Below are positions 8,168-17,600 of a stretch of DNA of 55,469 bases, piece after piece (position 1 is the first letter of the stretch; each line of letters begins with the position of its first letter). A program made the translations under genes and the position numbers. The notes under the pieces were generated by a model. That model worked only from the letters and a program-made list of their open reading frames with translations, made no database searches and was not told where the DNA came from. Origin of the DNA: JAKSSM01 sp045629065 (GTDB lineage Bacteria > Bacillota > Clostridia > Peptostreptococcales > Anaerovoracaceae). The DNA is taken from assembly GCA_045629065.1 (NCBI GenBank), contig JAZQQK010000005.1:1-55469 (forward strand), in the 5' to 3' direction.

Positions 8168-8255
8168 TGGCGGAGAGTTAGGGATTCGAACCCTAGGTTC
8201 CAATTGGAACACAGCATTTCGAGTGCTGCACCTTCGACCACTCGGACAACTCTCC
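8168..8255 (-). tRNA. tRNA-Ser (anticodon CGA)
   Basis: This is a class II tRNA with a long variable arm. The acceptor stem is GGAGAGT with ACTCTCC. The anticodon stem-loop is CAGCA-CTCGAAA-TGCTG, reading UCG. Discriminator G and encoded CCA (8168-8170) are present. It lies directly upstream of typA with no terminator between them. Confidence 0.95.
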
Positions 8256-8279
8256 ATGATAATATAATATAACCTAAAA

Positions 8280-8308
8280 ATTATAGCATAAAAAGAAGAC
8301 TTGCACAA
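8280..8308 (-). promoter_or_regulatory. Promoter for tRNA-Ser(CGA)-typA-pyc
   Basis: On the minus strand TTGTGC (8303-8308) and TATAAT (8280-8285) are 17 bases apart. The -35 box sits in the loop and 3' arm of the preceding nagB terminator. Transcription would start about 18 bases before the tRNA. Confidence 0.6.
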
Positions 8309-8320
8309 GCAAGTCTTCTT
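8293..8320 (-). terminator. nagB terminator
   Basis: The 12-base stem AAGAAGACTTGC / GCAAGTCTTCTT has a four-base loop (8305-8308). On the minus strand it is followed by TTTTT. It closes the leftward unit that ends with nagB. Confidence 0.85.
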
Positions 8321-8335
8321 GATTTTATCTATGTT

Positions 8336-9064
8336 TTAGCCCTTATAGCCAATTTTGTCTGCGAGCTCTTGCTCGATGAAAACGATGGCCTTTCTATGCA
8401 TTCTCATGAATGTTGCTGGGCAATGTGGATCAATTCTGTCCTCCATGAGTAGTTTTCTAGCAGCTTCTTCCTTATTGCCAGAGATAATCATGAGTAGTTT
8501 CTTGGCTCTCATGATATTTCCCATACCCATTGTAACTGCATATTTTGGAACTTCGTCCTTGGAGTTAAAGAAACGCTGATTGGCCTCGATTGTACTATCA
8601 TCCAATGATTCTGCGTGTGCTCCATCATAGAGTTCATCGCCTGGTTCATTAAAGCCAAGGTGTCCATCAGGACCGATTCCTAAAACTTGAAGATCGATTG
8701 TAGTTTTATCTAAAACTTCATTAAATTCCTTTAAGTTTTCTTCGATAACTCCTGTACCCTTAGCTACATAAGTGTTTTCTTTCTTGATGTTGATGTGATT
8801 AAAAAGGTTGTCATCCATGAAATATCTGTAGCTCTGCTCATGAGTGCCTGAGAGTCCTACATATTCGTCAAGATTTACTGAATGAACCTTTGAAAAATCG
8901 AGACCTTCTTGACATCTCTTTGCTAGTTCTTTATACATGCCTACTGGTGAAGAGCCAGTTGCGAGTCCTAAAGTACACTTAGGGTTCTTCTTAACTAATT
9001 TTTCAATGACGTCTGCTGCCTTCTTGCTAACTTCTTCGTAATCTTTGCAAACTATAACTTTCAT
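8336..9064 (-). CDS. nagB: Glucosamine-6-phosphate deaminase
   Basis: Converts glucosamine-6-phosphate to fructose-6-phosphate and ammonia, the step that feeds amino sugars into glycolysis. The 242-residue length is typical of the Gram-positive form. The family motif LGIGPDGHLGFNEPG is intact around residue 135, with the sugar-phosphate loop LATGSSPVG near residue 35. AAGGAG precedes the ATG by six bases. The gene follows the PrsW-like protease by nine bases and ends in a strong terminator. No nagA lies nearby, so the deacetylase must be elsewhere. Confidence 0.95.
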   Translation of the reverse strand: MKVIVCKDYEEVSKKAADVIEKLVKKNPKCTLGLATGSSPVGMYKELAKRCQEGLDFSKVHSVNLDEYVGLSGTHEQSYRYFMDDNLFNHINIKKENTYVAKGTGVIEENLKEFNEVLDKTTIDLQVLGIGPDGHLGFNEPGDELYDGAHAESLDDSTIEANQRFFNSKDEVPKYAVTMGMGNIMRAKKLLMIISGNKEEAARKLLMEDRIDPHCPATFMRMHRKAIVFIEQELADKIGYKG

Positions 9065-9073
9065 AATTTCTCC

Positions 9074-9802
9074 TTACCTCTTTTCCCAAGGTTTATATAC
9101 ATCCTCTTTTGCGATGAACATATCGTTTTTTGATGCTTTATTTAGCATTGCAAAAGCGAGTACGAACATCACAATTACGAAACCAATAAACACGATATCT
9201 CCAAGTCCTGAGCTGTATGTTGCGATAAAGTCATACGCGCCGTGAACTAATATCGGCATGATTAAAGCCATCTTTTCGCAGTTCTTCTTTTGTGGGGTTC
9301 TGCCCTGGAGTTCCGCGCGCTTTGCCATTCCATACCAAACTCCCATGAACACGCCGAACGAAGCATGGCCAGGAACTGCTGTTACTGCCCTAACTAGCGC
9401 AGTGCCCATTCCATACATTGCGACATATTTGATGTTTTCCCAAAGTGCGAAGCCCAAGGATACAAACACCGCATATACCACACCATCAAATGTACAGTTA
9501 AACTCATGGTTCTTCCAAGTGACTTTCTTTAGTACTAGGTATTTGAAACCCTCTTCAGAACAAGCTACTACTATGAAATACATGAGGAAATTGTATGTCG
9601 TATTCTCATACCGAAATATGCTGTCGAGTATTCCTGAGCCAATTTCTTCACTAACCAGCGCTAGCGCCGTAGAAATGATTCCTGCGATTACGAGTTTTGC
9701 TAAAAGCCTAGGTGACTCCTTATCAAGTTTATCCAACTTGTTTACTCTCATGAGCAAAACCACTGCTGGTATAACTGCTGCTGCGATTAAGATTGGATTC
9801 AT
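9074..9802 (-). CDS. PrsW-family intramembrane metalloprotease
   Basis: An integral membrane protein of about seven or eight hydrophobic segments in 242 residues. It has the glutamate-pair motif SEEGFKY after the third segment, a PGHASFGVFMG motif and a late HGAYDF motif. These features define the PrsW family, whose best-known member cleaves the anti-sigma factor RsiW in Bacillus subtilis. No sigma/anti-sigma pair is adjacent, so the substrate here is unknown. It is cotranscribed with the M29 peptidase gene upstream and nagB downstream, judging by gaps of 26 and 9 bases. Confidence 0.85.
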   Translation of the reverse strand: MNPILIAAAVIPAVVLLMRVNKLDKLDKESPRLLAKLVIAGIISTALALVSEEIGSGILDSIFRYENTTYNFLMYFIVVACSEEGFKYLVLKKVTWKNHEFNCTFDGVVYAVFVSLGFALWENIKYVAMYGMGTALVRAVTAVPGHASFGVFMGVWYGMAKRAELQGRTPQKKNCEKMALIMPILVHGAYDFIATYSSGLGDIVFIGFVIVMFVLAFAMLNKASKNDMFIAKEDVYKPWEKR

Positions 9803-9828
9803 CTTTACCTCCGTGTAAAACGCGAATG

Positions 9829-10938
9829 TTACTTTAAGTTTTCTGGGTTTAAGCCTTTCAATTCATCGACAACAAAGATACCATTCTTTCTGATGAGCTT
9901 GTCATCAAACCAAATTTCTCCACCGCCATAGTCTTCTCTCTGAATCATTACGAGATCCCAGTGGTTAGCGGACTTGTTGCCGTTATATGCATCCTCGTAG
10001 CACATGCCAGGTGTTAAGTGGAATGAGCCACAAATCTTTTCATCAAATAATGTGTCCTTCATTGGATGAAGTACATATGGGTTAACTCCGATAGCGAACT
10101 CGCCAAAATATCTAGCGCCCTCGTCTACGTCTAAGAGTTCGTTGATTCTCTTAGTATCATTAGCTGTCGCATTTACAATCTTGCCGTTCTTAACCTCAAA
10201 GCGAATGTTTTCGTAAGTGAAGCCCTGTTCTTCGGAGATTGTGTTGTAGTGAATTACACCGTTCATTGATTCTCTTACAGGTGCTGTGTAAACTTCGCCG
10301 TCAGGGATATTTCTTAAGCCATCACACTTGATAGCTGGAATGCCCTTGATGGAGAACGTGAGGTCTGTGTCAGGTCCTACGATGTGAACCTTATCAGTTT
10401 TATTCATAAGTTCTACCAGTGGAGTCATCGCATCTGACATTCTCTTATAGTCAAGCGTGCAAACATTGAAATAGAAGTCTTCGAATGCTTCCTGAGATGC
10501 GTTAGCAAGCTGTGCCATAGATGGATTTGGATAGCGAAGTACTACCCACTTTGTTTTATTTACTCTATAGTCCAAAGTTGGACGAGTAAGCTTGTAATAC
10601 ATATTGAGCTTTTCGGATGGAACATCTGAAAGTTCAGATGTGTTTTCGCCAGCGCGGATTGCGATATATGCATCCATGCCCTTCATCTGATAGAGCTGAT
10701 AGTCATCTTGGAACTTGATTTGGTCTTCGTCACAGCCAAGCAAGATTTCTCTTAAAATCTGTCCATCTCTGTGGTTAACATATGGTCTAGCTCCGAGTGC
10801 ATAAGCATCCTTGATGAGTTGACGAACGAGTGGCTTGCAGCACTCTCCTTCATAGTCTATTAAAACTCTTTCGCCCTTCTTTAGGTCGCATGAGTATCCT
10901 GTCAAAAGTTTAGATAATTCGCATACTCTATTATCCAT
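9829..10938 (-). CDS. M29-family aminopeptidase (AmpS/PepS type)
   Basis: A soluble 369-residue metalloaminopeptidase of family M29. Recognisable features are the N-terminal domain with GERVLIDYEGE and the C-terminal metal region. The latter includes a conserved acidic pattern near DVDEGARYFGEFAIGVNP and an HWDLVMIQ segment with GGGEIWFDDKLI at the end. It cleaves N-terminal residues from peptides. I chose ATG 10938 because GGAGGT sits five bases upstream; a longer in-frame start (TTG) at 10950 would include that site. It lies 12 bases after the TPM-domain gene and precedes the PrsW-like gene. Confidence 0.88.
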   Translation of the reverse strand: MDNRVCELSKLLTGYSCDLKKGERVLIDYEGECCKPLVRQLIKDAYALGARPYVNHRDGQILREILLGCDEDQIKFQDDYQLYQMKGMDAYIAIRAGENTSELSDVPSEKLNMYYKLTRPTLDYRVNKTKWVVLRYPNPSMAQLANASQEAFEDFYFNVCTLDYKRMSDAMTPLVELMNKTDKVHIVGPDTDLTFSIKGIPAIKCDGLRNIPDGEVYTAPVRESMNGVIHYNTISEEQGFTYENIRFEVKNGKIVNATANDTKRINELLDVDEGARYFGEFAIGVNPYVLHPMKDTLFDEKICGSFHLTPGMCYEDAYNGNKSANHWDLVMIQREDYGGGEIWFDDKLIRKNGIFVVDELKGLNPENLK

Positions 10939-10950
10939 AATTACCTCCAA

Positions 10951-12396
10951 TTAGTGTTTTATATCTTTGCTAGCTGTTATATTCAGCTTTACTTCAGGTG
11001 CCATATTGGCTTCCCTGTTTCGCTGATGATATACAACCAGTTTATCGCGTTGTCTTGATACGATGATGATGGCGATGATAGCGCCAATTACCAAACTTGA
11101 GAAAGCTGCAAGTATTGGGCTAAAGTCCATTTCGAAATTAGAGAAAGATTCCCAATATGTTTCGGTATCTTTCTTGCCGTAAGGCTCGCCTTTTTTGTAT
11201 CGTTTGATTAAAAACTCTCCGTCATCTAAGAACTTGCAACACGCACCGTTTATGTCCTTTTCATCGAGCTCGGCCTTGATGTCGTTACTCATATACTCCA
11301 GTCCATACTTGTTGATCGCCTCATCTAAGAAACCGGAAGTGACTACAGTGGCCGTCTTTTTAGAAACATTATAGACAAATATGAGCGCATCATCATACTC
11401 ACTTATACCATAGTCATTTTCTGCCAAGAAGAATTTGCCGTGCTTTTCGATTGAACCGGAGATTGATGGTTCAATCAAAATTACAAAGTCTGCGCCGTTC
11501 TTTCTAGAGTTTTCATCTGCCCAATAGCTAAGGCCGTCGATTTCTTTGTCCGTTAGGACCCCTGCGTTATCGATGACACGTTGGTCAATATGAAGTTCGT
11601 AGTCAGCCTGCGCTCTCGCTTTTTCGGCATCCTTCAAGGCTTTTTCTTCGCTTGTTGCCGCAAAAGCTGTACTAGCAAAATGTACCACGCAGAAAAGCAT
11701 CGTTGCAATTATAGCAGTAAGTATAGCAAATCTTGTCCAATATTTTTTTCCATTAGGTGGAAGTTCTGCAGTAATCTTTCCAGTCTGACCATTGATCAGA
11801 ATCGTATATGTGTAATGTTTCTTTGTGATCTGTAAAACCCAAACTGGAATTAGAACACACTTTACATTCTTTTCTGTGATTGTGATGTTTCGCTCGTCAA
11901 CATAGATTGTTTCTTTTTCCTTAATAGTATCAGTAAAGGCTTCCTCTACCTTGTTCATGATTGCATCATCCACGATGTCAGAGAAACTGTCGCCAGGTAG
12001 TTTGCTATCGCTTACAACAGTTCCGGCTGTGAGTTCAGTGGAATACTTTACGGCATCCTTAAGATCATATTTCCCTACACAAGATAACACATCGTCATAA
12101 ATGTATGGGCTTCCACCAACTACGAGATTATCAATTGTGCACTCACCACTACGACAGAGGCGATAATCAACACTTTCATCTTGTCTTATTCTAGTGACTT
12201 CAAAATCGATATCTGCCTCGGCTTTTGCATTAACAAAATACACTGGCACATATGTCTGCTTCATGTGAAGATCTGCATTCTCAGGACTAAATGCCCTAGG
12301 AAGATAATCATATTTTTCTATGTAGTCCGAGTAAATCTCTACGGCATCTTCTCTCGTTTTTTTAAATGGGATTATATACTGTGGAGTAAAATTCAT
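10951..12396 (-). CDS. TPM-domain membrane protein with an N-terminal partner domain
   Basis: The 481-residue protein has a soluble N-terminal domain (about 1-215), a membrane segment at about 223-247, an extracytoplasmic TPM domain (about 272-390, starting DQRVIDNAGVLTDKEIDGL) and a second membrane segment at about 420-440 before a basic tail. TPM domains are small phosphatase-like folds found in photosystem repair proteins and in many bacterial surface proteins of unknown role. The N-terminal part resembles proteins that normally open with a zinc ribbon followed by a block like this one (YLPRAFSPENADLHMKQTYV), but the ribbon is missing. The start is well supported (AAAGGAAAG upstream, 11-base gap to ung), so the loss is real for this gene. 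Function unknown. Confidence 0.7.
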   Translation of the reverse strand: MNFTPQYIIPFKKTREDAVEIYSDYIEKYDYLPRAFSPENADLHMKQTYVPVYFVNAKAEADIDFEVTRIRQDESVDYRLCRSGECTIDNLVVGGSPYIYDDVLSCVGKYDLKDAVKYSTELTAGTVVSDSKLPGDSFSDIVDDAIMNKVEEAFTDTIKEKETIYVDERNITITEKNVKCVLIPVWVLQITKKHYTYTILINGQTGKITAELPPNGKKYWTRFAILTAIIATMLFCVVHFASTAFAATSEEKALKDAEKARAQADYELHIDQRVIDNAGVLTDKEIDGLSYWADENSRKNGADFVILIEPSISGSIEKHGKFFLAENDYGISEYDDALIFVYNVSKKTATVVTSGFLDEAINKYGLEYMSNDIKAELDEKDINGACCKFLDDGEFLIKRYKKGEPYGKKDTETYWESFSNFEMDFSPILAAFSSLVIGAIIAIIIVSRQRDKLVVYHQRNREANMAPEVKLNITASKDIKH

Positions 12397-12407
12397 AACT
12401 TTCCTTT

Positions 12408-13076
12408 CTATCTCAACTGCCAGTCGATCGGTGTCTGGCCTGTTTGTTCTAAATATGAGTTTGCCCTCGAGAAATACTTTCCACCAAAAAATCCGTTGTA
12501 CGCAGAAAGTGGGCTTGGATGCGCTCCTGTCAAAACCAAATGGTTTGGATTCGTGATGAACGCTTGCTTTTGCTTGGCATTACCACCCCAGAGGATGAAT
12601 ACCATAGGCTTTTCTCTCTCGTTTAATAGCTGAATAACTCTATCCGTGAAAATCTCCCAACCTTTGCCTTTGTGTGAAAGTGGTTGGCTATCTCTAACCG
12701 TGAGTGTCGCATTTAGAAGCAGAACTCCTTGTTTTGCCCAGTCTATTAGATATCCATGACCAGGTTGTTTAATGCCAAGGTCCTGCTCCTGCTCCTTGTA
12801 AATATTCACAAGTGAAGGTGGAATCTTGACTCCTGGATTCACCGAAAAGCACAGTCCATGTGCCTGCCCTGGTTGGTGATAAGGATCCTGCCCGATAATA
12901 ACAACCTTTGTATCCTCATATGATGAATAGCGAAGAGCATTGAATATATCACCCATTGGAGGATATACCGTCTCTTTACTATATTCGGCCTTTAAGAATT
13001 CTCTCAGACTTAAATAATATTCTTTTTTGAACTCTGGAGCAAGTATTTTGTCCCAGTCGTTACCGATATTAACCAT
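12408..13076 (-). CDS. ung: Uracil-DNA glycosylase, family 1
   Basis: Removes uracil from DNA as the first step of base-excision repair. The 222 residues contain the water-activating loop GQDPYHQPGQAHGLCFS near residue 62 and the minor-groove loop HPSPLSAY near residue 186. Both are diagnostic of family 1 enzymes, and the length is standard. It follows the radical SAM gene by one base and precedes the TPM-domain gene, within a long leftward run of genes headed by dnaE. Confidence 0.97.
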   Translation of the reverse strand: MVNIGNDWDKILAPEFKKEYYLSLREFLKAEYSKETVYPPMGDIFNALRYSSYEDTKVVIIGQDPYHQPGQAHGLCFSVNPGVKIPPSLVNIYKEQEQDLGIKQPGHGYLIDWAKQGVLLLNATLTVRDSQPLSHKGKGWEIFTDRVIQLLNEREKPMVFILWGGNAKQKQAFITNPNHLVLTGAHPSPLSAYNGFFGGKYFSRANSYLEQTGQTPIDWQLR

Positions 13077-13077
13077 T

Positions 13078-14142
13078 TTAGTCCTCTAATAGTTCTACTT
13101 TGTATTCTTCATCCGCGATTTCATCGTTTTTTTCGAATAAAAAGATAATATTTTTATATTTTTCTAACAAATCCGCCTTTTTCTCACCATTTTGTCCGAA
13201 AATGTTGTTAAAATAGTGGTTATTTGCACTAATTTTAATGGTTTTTTGAGACTTTTCTAATAAATTCGAGTCATTTTTTGCATTTTGTAAGAATAATTGT
13301 GGATTTTGTCTAACAATTTCGTCAATTTTATCGCAAATTGTTAGAAATGCTACCTCGGAAAGCACTTTTTGACCGAAAGCAGGGTGAAAACCTAGCTCTT
13401 CATCCATGATTTCTGATGATTTAAGGCCAATTCTTATTACTTTTATGCCATTTTGCGTCAAAATCTTATAGATTTCTACGCTTCTTGCTAGCATTTCCTC
13501 TTCATCAGGCCTAATATACGTGCCTTTTTGATACATTTCGTATAACTCAGTGCCCTTTATAGTCACCGTTGGATAAATTCTAGCGATTTGGGGACCGATT
13601 TTAACGGTCTCACTAGCAGAATACACGCATTTCTCGAATGTATCCCCTGGTAGTCCTACCATTAACTGGATTCCTAGCGTAAAACCATAGGATTTGATTA
13701 TTTCGCATGCATCATAGACCGCCTGAACACTATGCCCACGGTTAGAAAGCTTTAGCACATCACTATCAAAGCTTTGCACACCGAGTTCGATTACATCTAC
13801 GCTATATGCTTTAAGATTATCTAAGATTTCTCTATCGATGTAGTCAGGTCTAGTGGACAGATGAATCTTATCCACTTTTCCCGCATCCTTATACTCCTTA
13901 GCTACGCTTAAGAAAGCCTTCTGTTCTTCCATAGGAATGCCTGTGAACGATCCACCATAGAACGATATCTCGACCGTCTCCACGCCGTCTAATGTCGTAA
14001 GCCATTCGTCGATAATCTTTCTGGCATCATCTGGAGTCACATCACCATCACGCGCTGTAATCTTCTTTTGGTTGCAAAACACGCAGTCGTGCGGGCAACC
14101 GCGATGCGATATGAAAATTGGAATTATTGCATGTTTCTTCAT
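13078..14142 (-). CDS. Elp3-like radical SAM protein
   Basis: A 354-residue radical SAM enzyme with the cluster motif CPHDCVFC near residue 16 and the fold markers SFYGGSFTG and GVQSFD. It belongs to the short bacterial Elp3-like family that lacks the acetyltransferase domain; the substrate is not known. Family members end in a small KH-like segment, here the stretch around FGQNGEKKADLLEKY (about 315-330). Between the last SAM helix and that segment is an extra Asn/Lys-rich stretch (about 281-300, FLQNAKNDSNLLEKSQK). It resembles inserts in hemW of this window; see findings. Its start overlaps the flavodoxin stop by one base. The tail region is markedly A+T rich. Confidence 0.85.
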   Translation of the reverse strand: MKKHAIIPIFISHRGCPHDCVFCNQKKITARDGDVTPDDARKIIDEWLTTLDGVETVEISFYGGSFTGIPMEEQKAFLSVAKEYKDAGKVDKIHLSTRPDYIDREILDNLKAYSVDVIELGVQSFDSDVLKLSNRGHSVQAVYDACEIIKSYGFTLGIQLMVGLPGDTFEKCVYSASETVKIGPQIARIYPTVTIKGTELYEMYQKGTYIRPDEEEMLARSVEIYKILTQNGIKVIRIGLKSSEIMDEELGFHPAFGQKVLSEVAFLTICDKIDEIVRQNPQLFLQNAKNDSNLLEKSQKTIKISANNHYFNNIFGQNGEKKADLLEKYKNIIFLFEKNDEIADEEYKVELLED

Positions 14143-14693
14143 TATAAAGCTTTTACCGTTTCAACCAATCTCGCAATCTGCGCGCGATCAATATTGGAAT
14201 AACCGTGGTCGAACTTTTCTAAGAGTTCTTTGTCCTCTTTTGTCATATTGAGTTCGCCCTTGTTTACAAGCATCTTTCTAGCCCAGCCCATAATCTTTTT
14301 ATCAATGCCTTTTATCTTAGTTGGGTCATAGGAACCATCAAAATAGAAGCACTGAACATTCATGAGCCACTTCTTGCCAAAGTTCACTTCTCTTAACTGT
14401 GCGCGTGCATCGAAGTTTTGGACATTCATGCCACAAGCAAAGCATACGAATGTCTTAGTTGGGTTGTCTATGAGGAAGAGATACTTTCGCATCCACTTCA
14501 TAAAAACATCCATCCCGCGAATTCCACCCGCGTGAACCCCGCCACCATAAACGATTACCTCGTACTTTTCAAGGTCTGATTTTTTCATGTCGTCGAAGTT
14601 AGCTAAGTCGCAACCGAGGTCTTCGGCAATCCACTCGGCGTACTGTTTTGCGGCGCCATATTTTGTCTTATAAATTACTATTGTCTTTTTCAT
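14142..14693 (-). CDS. Flavodoxin-domain protein
   Basis: A 183-residue FMN-binding protein. The phosphate loop is YKTKYGAAKQYAEW at the N terminus and the ring-binding loop is VYGGGVHAGGIRG near residue 50. This version is close to the flavodoxin-type protoporphyrinogen oxidase (HemG-like) family, but no heme pathway gene lies beside it, so a general electron-transfer role is equally possible. Its ATG overlaps the dnaE stop by four bases, indicating translational coupling. Confidence 0.8.
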   Translation of the reverse strand: MKKTIVIYKTKYGAAKQYAEWIAEDLGCDLANFDDMKKSDLEKYEVIVYGGGVHAGGIRGMDVFMKWMRKYLFLIDNPTKTFVCFACGMNVQNFDARAQLREVNFGKKWLMNVQCFYFDGSYDPTKIKGIDKKIMGWARKMLVNKGELNMTKEDKELLEKFDHGYSNIDRAQIARLVETVKAL

Positions 14694-17600
14694 ATTTTAA
14701 CATTCTCCTGACCTAGAATTGCAATGAGCTGCGCTCTTAAAACGCTGCTTGGCTCAACCCAGAGGTCGTTTTCTGTTCTAAGCACCTTGCCATTTGCCAA
14801 ATAGATTAGAACCTGGCAATTGCCATGATGGCGAGTAAGAGTTGTCTTAATCTGTTCAAGAGTTGGTCCTTCAGCTAGGTTGGCTGGAATTCTCAGCTTT
14901 ACTAGGCCTTCTGGCGTAATCTTCGAACTAGCGGCTTCTTCTACTCTAGGTCGCTCTTGGCCTGCTTGATTATGTACTCTTTGGTAAGTCTGTTCAGGTG
15001 GAAGTTCATCGACATTGATATCGATAACATCGTTTGCAAGAATCTTTGGCGCTTCGCCCTCCTTAAAATTAAGCGTGCCTCGTATAATTACAACCTTGTC
15101 CTGAACGAGCAATTCAGAACACTTTTCATACACATTAGGGAAAACTATGATTTCGCAAGTGCCATATAAATCTTCGAAATCTACGAAAGCCATCATCTTG
15201 TTCGACTTCGTAATCATCGTCTTCTTAGCAGTAATCATTCCGCAGATTACAACCTTCATTCCATCGTGGATATCACTATTCTGCACGGCGTCGAGCTCGT
15301 CATCTTCCAGCTCTTGATTAAGTACATCGCAACTAATAGATGACCACTTTGTAATCTTGTCAATATATCCGTTTAGTGGGTGATCTGTGAGATATACACC
15401 TAGCATCTCCTTCTCAAGTGCAAGGTCTATATCCTTGCTGAAAGGCTTCACGTCCGGAAGCTTAGCTTGCTCTTCAAAAGCGCCAGCCGTTCCATCCATT
15501 TGGAAAAGTGACATCTGACCTTCAATATTTTTTCTCGCAGCATTTTGTTGAGATTCAATTAGCCCTTCGTATACGGCGAGAAGCGCAGCACGGTTTGTAG
15601 ATAAGCATGCGCATGCTCCGGCCTTGATTAAGCTTTCTAGAGCTTTCTTATTGACCTGGGAAACATCTACATTTTCAACGAATGTAAAGATGTCCTTTGG
15701 CAAACCGTTCTTCTCTCGGCTTTCTACGATGGCGTCTACGGCACCCGCTCCGACATTTTTTACAGCTAAAAGTCCGTAACGAATCTTTCCCTCTTCGACG
15801 CTATACTTCTTGTAACTCGAGTTAACCGAAGGTGGCAAAATTTCTATGCCGAGTTCTGCACAGTTTCGAATATATTTTGCGGTCTGCTTCATATCACCCA
15901 TTACAGATGTCATGAGTGCCGCCATGAATTCTACTGGATAATAGTATTTTAGGTAAGCAGTCTCGTAGGCGAGCACAGCATATGCAGCAGCGTGCGACTT
16001 GTTGAACGCATAAGAAGCGAAAGTTACCATGTCATCATATATCGCTTCTGCGGCTTCCTTGGAGACACCATTCCTGATACAGCCAGGAACCTCTATTTTG
16101 CCGTTCTCGTCGACGATACCGTTGATAAAGTATTCTTTCTCCTTAAGCATCACATCGTGCTTCTTTTTGGACATTGCGCGACGTACAAGGTCTGAACGTC
16201 CGTATGAATATCCGCCGAGGTCACGCACGATTTGCATTACCTGCTCCTGGTAAACCAAACAGCCATAAGTAACGTCCAAAATGTGTGCTAACTTATCCGT
16301 TACATACTTGATTCTCTCTGGGTTCTTTTTGTTCTCAATATACTTTGGTATTGAGTCCATTGGGCCTGGTCGATAGAGTGAAATACCGGCTACAATATCT
16401 TCAAAGCAAGTTGGCTTTAGGTTCTTCATGAACTGCGTCATTCCGCCAGATTCGAGCTGGAACACGCCAGAAGTATTACCTGAAGCTATCATTTCGTAAA
16501 CCTTAGGATCGTCGTATGTCATCTTTGAAAAGTCGATATCGACCCCGTGGTTATATTTTATAAGTTTAAGGGCATCGCGGATAACTGTAAGGTTGCGAAG
16601 GCCCAAGAAGTCCATCTTAAGCAAGCCCAGTTCCTCGATAGTAGTCATTGTGAACTGAGTTGCAAGACCTTTATCCGAAGCGTAGAGTGGCACATAGCAA
16701 TCGATTGGAAGCTTGGAAATTACGACGCCAGCTGCATGCGTAGATGCGTGTCTTGGCATACCCTCCAAGGATTTTGCCATGTCAACAACTTCCCTGATTT
16801 CCTCATCCTCATCGCAAAGCTTTTTGAGCTCGGACATAGGCATTTCGAGCGCCTTATCAATAGTCATATCTAAAGCGAAAGGAATCGATTTTGCAATTAA
16901 ATCGGCTTTTGCATACGAAACACCGAGAACACGGCCAACGTCTCTTACGGCCTGCTTTGCTTTCATCGTACCGAAAGTAATAATCTGCGAAACTCTGCCC
17001 TCGCCATATTTTCTTGTTACATATTCGATTACTTCCTGGCGTCTTTCATAGCAGAAGTCAACGTCGATATCTGGCATGCTTACACGCTCAGGGTTAAGGA
17101 ATCTCTCAAAGATAAGGTTATATCTAATCGGATCTATATCGGTGATTTTCATTGTATATGCAACAATGGAGCCCGCTGCAGAGCCACGTCCTGGTCCCAC
17201 TACGATTCCGTTAGTCTTAGCAAAATTAATGAAATCCCAAACTATCAGGAAATATTCCACATAGCCCATACTGATAATCGTTTCAAGCTCGTAAGAAAGT
17301 CTCTCTTTAAGATTCTTTGCACTAAATCTATCGTCGCCTACAAACCTAGGATCGTTATTCTCTTCTTCCTCGCTGTCGAAATCGACGCCATAGCGTTCCT
17401 TAAGGCCTTCTTTACAAATTTTCTTGAGATACTCTTCGTTAGTAAGGCCATCTGGCGCCTTGAATTCTGGCAAATGGTAATTGCCGAATTCAAAATCAAA
17501 GTTGCAGGCATCTGCAATCAGTTGAGTATTGTCAATTGCCTCTGGTGTGTGTGCGAATATCTTTCGCATTTCGGACTCACTCTTGAGATAGAACTCATCA

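Noticed and set aside
13183..13233. A further copy of the F-x-Q-N insert in the Elp3-like protein (FGQNGEKKADLLEKYKN).
   Set aside because: It aligns with the native KH-like end of the family (a conserved G-Q-K/N...N-x-x-x-L-x-x-K pattern), so it is ordinary family sequence and not an insertion.
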